Positions 14,750-17,864 of a stretch of DNA of 17,864 nt are shown piece by piece (position 1 is the first letter of the stretch; every line of letters begins with the position of its first letter). This stretch comes from UBA9848 sp003454065 (GTDB lineage: Bacteria > Spirochaetota > Spirochaetia > Sphaerochaetales > Sphaerochaetaceae), in contig CAMOXM010000020.1 in the NCBI GenBank assembly GCA_946629155.1, forward strand, positions 1 through 17,864. Reading direction: 5' to 3'. Both the position numbers and the translations under genes were made by a program. The notes below the pieces were generated by a model, which saw only the letters and a list, made by a program, of their open reading frames with translations, had not been told where the DNA came from and searched no databases.

Positions 14750-16057
14750 ATGTTGAAGACTTTCAGATTTGGGGGAATTCATCCGGATCCCAGCAAAGAA
14801 TACAGCAAAGGCAAGCCGATCGAAAGGCTTCCTCTCCCGAAGAAACTCCTGATACCGATGTCCATGAGCACTGGTGCGCCAGCCAAGATTCTGGTCGATG
14901 TCGGAGGCTCGGTCGCCAAAGGCCAGCTAATAGGCGAGAAAAGCGGCTTTATTTCGGCGAATGTCCATTCTCCCGCCGACGGCACGGTCAAGGCTATCAG
15001 AAACATAACCCTTCCTGCCGGAAATGTGTGCCCCGCTCTTGAAATCGAGACCAGCGACGAGCAGACCGACCCTTTTTCGGAAAAATGCGACGATACGTTC
15101 GTTCAGGGTTTGTCCAGAGAGGATTTGGTGACCATAATCGAGAAAAGCGGAATAGTCGGGATGGGCGGTGCCGCTTTTCCTGCGAATGTGAAATACAATA
15201 TCAAGGAAGGCGTTAAAGTCGAATATCTTCTGATAAACGCTTGCGAATGCGAGCCGTTTCTCACTTGCGACTGCAGATTGCTGATCGAGAGGCGCGAAGA
15301 AGCGATAAGCGGAATCAGGATTCTCAAGAGGCTTTTCGGAAACCCTGATACAAGGTTGTGCACCGAGACGAACAAGAGGTCCGAAGCCGAAAGCCTCATT
15401 ACTGGCGTGAAAGACGGAAGCTTTGCCTTGGAGGTTCTTAAGACGAAATATCCGCAAGGCGATGAGAAGTCGATCATAAACGCGGTCACCGGCAGGGAGG
15501 TTCCGTCGGGGAAGCTCCCGCTGGACGTAGGGTGCGTCGTGGTGAATCTGGGAACTGCGATAGCCGTTCATGAGGCTGTCTGCTACGGCAAGCCGCTTTA
15601 CGAGCGCGTGGTCGCTGTCACTGGAAACGGGATCAGGGAGCCTAAGAATCTGTTGTGTCCTGTCGGCGCTTCCGTTCGCGATGTTTTGGATTATTGCGGA
15701 GGGTTGACGGATAAGGCGGACAGGATCATTTCAGGCGGTCCCATGATGGGCTTTTCGTTCTACGACCTTGATACTCCGATCGCTAAGGCGACGTCGGGAA
15801 TCCTCGTGATGGAGAAGATCGCGCCGAAAAAGGAATATCCTTGCATTTCATGCGGAAGGTGCGCTGCTGCTTGCCCTATGAGGCTTGTTCCGACCAGAAT
15901 GTACAAGTTCATAATGAATGAAAGGGTTTCAGATGCCATCGGGATAAATCTTCTTGATTGCAGGGAGTGCGGCTGTTGCGAATATTCGTGCCCGTCGGGG
16001 ATACCGCTTGTGCAGGGCTTCAAGATGGGCAAGAAAATCTGGAGGATGAAAAAATGA
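14750..16057 (+). CDS. rnfC: Rnf electron transport complex subunit C
   Basis: Peripheral, NADH-binding subunit of the ion-translocating ferredoxin:NAD+ oxidoreductase, on the cytoplasmic face. The 435 residues begin with FRFGGIHPDPSKEYSKGKP, the standard RnfC opening, then a biotinyl-like segment (VGGSVAKGQLIG, VHSPADGTVKAI). The flavin/NADH region follows with GMGGAAFP (137-144) and LLINACECEPFLTCD. Two [4Fe-4S] clusters are supplied by C365-C368-C371-C375 and C404-C407-C410-C414. GGAG (14737-14740) is 9 bases ahead of the ATG at 14750, which I choose over upstream in-frame starts at 14735 and 14714 because they add sequence not usual for RnfC. It ends in an ATGA overlap with rnfD. First gene of the operon. 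Confidence 0.95.
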   Translation: MLKTFRFGGIHPDPSKEYSKGKPIERLPLPKKLLIPMSMSTGAPAKILVDVGGSVAKGQLIGEKSGFISANVHSPADGTVKAIRNITLPAGNVCPALEIETSDEQTDPFSEKCDDTFVQGLSREDLVTIIEKSGIVGMGGAAFPANVKYNIKEGVKVEYLLINACECEPFLTCDCRLLIERREEAISGIRILKRLFGNPDTRLCTETNKRSEAESLITGVKDGSFALEVLKTKYPQGDEKSIINAVTGREVPSGKLPLDVGCVVVNLGTAIAVHEAVCYGKPLYERVVAVTGNGIREPKNLLCPVGASVRDVLDYCGGLTDKADRIISGGPMMGFSFYDLDTPIAKATSGILVMEKIAPKKEYPCISCGRCAAACPMRLVPTRMYKFIMNERVSDAIGINLLDCRECGCCEYSCPSGIPLVQGFKMGKKIWRMKK

Positions 16058-17232
16058 GCGATAGGAAATTCACGATATCCGTTTCACCTCACGTCCATTC
16101 CAAGGAGACGACGCCGCAAATCATGCTTTGGGTGTGCGTTGCGCTTCTTCCGGCATGCGCATGGGGCGTGTACTCCTTCGGATTCGGAGCTTTTTCGGTT
16201 CTGGCGGCTTCCGTAACAAGCTGCGAAGTTTTCGAATATCTGTTTTCCAAGATTCTTTTCAGGAAAAGCACGTTGGGCGATTGTTCGGCTCTGGTGACAG
16301 GATTGCTCATAGGAATGAATCTGTCCGCCGGAGTGCCTCTTTATGTGCCGATCATCGCTTCGCTTTTTGCGATAGGCGTGGCTAAGATGTCGTTCGGAGG
16401 GCTTGGTCAGAATTTCATCAACCCCGCTTTGGCAGGGCGTCTGTTCGTGTTTTTCTCGTTTACGGCTGCCATGTCGTTCTTTCCGCAGCATAGGGCGTGG
16501 AAGGATTATAGGGGGATTTCATATCCTGCATCCGCTCCTTATGCGAATTCGATTTCGTCCGCATCCATGGCGGCTGCTTCGGCATCCTCGGAAAGCATTT
16601 CAGCCGAGTCGGCCGATTCGATTCAGCGCGGCGTCGATGCCGTGACAAGCGCGTCCCCGCTGGCATCATACAAATCCAATCCTCTTTCGAAAAAGTTCAA
16701 TAACCTGCAATATATGAATGAAGTCGGCTATCCGTTCACCAGATTCGCTTCCGATGTCCATTCGAAAACCGGTATAAGTCCTTATGTGGTCGATGCCTTT
16801 TTCGGTTTTAAGAACGGTTGCATAGGCGAGATATCCGGACTTCTGCTTCTTCTGGGCGTTGCGATTCTGATTTTCAAAAAGCTGATTTCGCATGTGATTC
16901 CGGTTGTCTATATAGGTTTGTACATGCTTTTGGAATGGGTGCTCGGCGGACTTGTCTATGGGCAGGGCCTGTTTGCCGGCGAGGCGGTCTATTCCGTGCT
17001 GACGGGCGGAGTCTTGCTATGCGCTTTCTTCATGGCTACGGATATGGTGACATCTCCCGTAACCAAGCAGGGGCATGCGATGTATGCAGCGCTCTTGGCG
17101 GTGATGACTTTTCTCATCAGAAGGTTTTCGGCGCTTCCGGAAGGTGTGAGCATAGCTCTTATGTTGGCTAACATAGCGACGCCTACGATTGATAAATATT
17201 GCAAAAGAAGGGTTTTCGGGGTGAAAAAATGA
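16054..17232 (+). CDS. rnfD: Rnf electron transport complex subunit D
   Basis: Integral membrane subunit carrying a covalent FMN. The 392-residue product is longer than the usual 310-350. Conserved strings include SPHVHSKETTPQIMLWVC at the N-terminus, ALVTGLLIGMNL, SFGGLGQNFINPALAGRLF and, near the C-terminus, FFMATDMVTSPVTKQGHAMY. About nine hydrophobic segments are visible. The flavinylation motif reads DAVTSASPLA (D195-A204), with Ser201 where threonine is usual. Just before it (about 159-189) is a Ser/Ala-rich low-complexity stretch that accounts for the extra length. GGAGG (16041-16045) lies 8 bases before the ATG; the upstream in-frame start inside rnfC has no support. Overlaps rnfC and rnfG by ATGA. 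Confidence 0.94.
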   Translation: MSDRKFTISVSPHVHSKETTPQIMLWVCVALLPACAWGVYSFGFGAFSVLAASVTSCEVFEYLFSKILFRKSTLGDCSALVTGLLIGMNLSAGVPLYVPIIASLFAIGVAKMSFGGLGQNFINPALAGRLFVFFSFTAAMSFFPQHRAWKDYRGISYPASAPYANSISSASMAAASASSESISAESADSIQRGVDAVTSASPLASYKSNPLSKKFNNLQYMNEVGYPFTRFASDVHSKTGISPYVVDAFFGFKNGCIGEISGLLLLLGVAILIFKKLISHVIPVVYIGLYMLLEWVLGGLVYGQGLFAGEAVYSVLTGGVLLCAFFMATDMVTSPVTKQGHAMYAALLAVMTFLIRRFSALPEGVSIALMLANIATPTIDKYCKRRVFGVKK

Positions 17233-17786
17233 CCAAGGCTGATGAAAGGGTGAAAATCAATCCAGTAGCCGTGCTGATCGGCTTGTGCTGTGCGCTCTCA
17301 ATAGTTCTTGCTTTCATAAACTCCATTACTGCGCCGGTTATCGAATTGAGAAAGCGGCAGGAGGAGCTTAATGCGTATATGGAGATTGCCGATGGATATG
17401 AAATATCCGGTGAGCTCCGTTTCAATGGGGCGGACGAGACCGTTCTTTCCTACTATGATATGAGCAAAGGCAGCTCGAAGGGGTATATCCTGAACCTTGC
17501 AGGATCCGGATATGGCGGAGCTTTCAGGATAGCGGCCTCCTATGGCTTGAACGGAAAGCTGATTGCGGCGAAAATGCTCGAAAACTCGGAAACGCCGGGG
17601 CTTGGCAAGAACAGCGAGGAGAGCTGGTATATGCCTTTGTTCGCCAAAGGCGATGCGATTCCAGCTACCAAAAACGATTTGCCGGAAGAGGACAGAGTTC
17701 TCGTGAGCGGCGCATCGGTTACTTTCCAAGGAGTTTCGCGTGCGCTGTCCTATGGCAGCGAATGGGTCAGAAGGAGGGGTGAATGA
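17229..17786 (+). CDS. rnfG: Rnf electron transport complex subunit G
   Basis: Membrane-anchored subunit whose large domain faces outward and normally holds a covalent FMN added by ApbE/Ftp. 185 residues: one N-terminal membrane helix (VAVLIGLCCALSIVLAFI), then an FMN-binding domain with GSGYGGAFRIAASYG, ENSETPGLGKN and VSGASVTFQGVSRAL. The last is the flavin attachment region, but it reads V-L-V-S-G-A-S (157-163): serine 163 replaces the usual threonine and valine stands where the motif has aspartate, with D155 two residues earlier. The start at 17229 overlaps the rnfD stop (ATGA), with GGGG 7 bases upstream. The upstream in-frame start at 17199 lies within rnfD and is not preferred. Confidence 0.93.
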   Translation: MTKADERVKINPVAVLIGLCCALSIVLAFINSITAPVIELRKRQEELNAYMEIADGYEISGELRFNGADETVLSYYDMSKGSSKGYILNLAGSGYGGAFRIAASYGLNGKLIAAKMLENSETPGLGKNSEESWYMPLFAKGDAIPATKNDLPEEDRVLVSGASVTFQGVSRALSYGSEWVRRRGE

Positions 17787-17864
17787 AAAAAGAGCTTACA
17801 AAAGGTTTTTTCAAGGAGAATCCGACCTTCATGCTCGTTCTCGGCCTGTGTCCTACTTTGGGAG
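17783..17864 (+). CDS. rnfE: Rnf electron transport complex subunit E (3' partial)
   Basis: Integral membrane subunit of the Rnf complex, cut by the right edge after 27 codons. The visible N-terminus contains GFFKENPTFMLVLGLCPTLG, matching the conserved NP...LGLCP opening of RnfE/NqrD proteins, which lies at the first membrane helix and includes the conserved cysteine. AAGGAGG at 17771-17777 lies 5 bases before the ATG, and ATGA overlaps the rnfG stop. The C-D-G-E order predicts rnfA and rnfB beyond the window. Confidence 0.88.
   Translation, partial: MKKELTKGFFKENPTFMLVLGLCPTLG

Noticed and set aside
15958..16053. Upstream extension of RnfD inside rnfC
   Set aside because: It would overlap the second cluster-binding region of RnfC, and the ATG at 16054 has GGAGG 8 bases ahead and gives the normal RnfD N-terminus.

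Overview
The window looks like ordinary chromosome from a spirochaete, most likely a Treponema-like (Treponematales) bacterium. The main pointers are a short alanyl-tRNA synthetase of 595 residues that ends right after its editing domain, as in Treponema and Borrelia, and a surface-type protein built from Ig-like and tandem SUMF1 (FGE-sulfatase fold) domains. Gut or oral anaerobe metabolism fits an Rnf complex, a sodium-coupled serine/threonine carrier and a class II aldolase. The taxonomic call is inference from gene content. There are no rRNA or tRNA genes, CRISPR arrays, transposases or phage genes.

Layout. (1) 1-1637: the 3' part of a secreted or surface modular protein (BIG2 + SUMF1 + SUMF1), followed by a strong terminator. 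(2) 1779-10933: seven same-strand genes with short gaps, probably one long transcription unit: alaS, a membrane DUF4105/Lnb-N protein, a PPC/DUF296 protein, uridine phosphorylase, class II fructose-bisphosphate aldolase, topA and a TraB-family membrane protein. (3) 10934-11266: a 333-base gene-free stretch with a long, interrupted, branched inverted repeat that I read as a candidate structured RNA, then an AT-rich promoter and the leader of the next gene. (4) 11267-11782: a small exported protein, convergent with sstT (11869-13104, minus strand), the two sharing a bidirectional terminator. (5) 13105-13269: a divergent promoter region between sstT and an NCS2/AzgA-type nucleobase permease. (6) 14750-17864: the start of an rnfCDGE operon, each junction an ATGA stop/start overlap, running off the right edge inside rnfE.

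How the genes work together. The Rnf complex moves electrons between reduced ferredoxin and NAD+ and couples this to ion transport. SstT uses a sodium gradient to import serine and threonine, so it may draw on the same gradient if this Rnf pumps sodium. Nucleobase uptake (NCS2) and uridine phosphorolysis are both nucleoside/base salvage functions, and the aldolase belongs to glycolysis. The alaS-to-traB block is a mixed housekeeping operon.

Most worth a second look: the structured RNA candidate at 10968-11097; a terminator-like hairpin that ends 18 bases before the rnfC start and leaves no room for a promoter; serine in place of the usual flavin-accepting threonine in both RnfD and RnfG; and the tandem SUMF1 protein, whose C-terminal fold and downstream hairpin recall targets of diversity-generating retroelements, although no reverse transcriptase is in the window.
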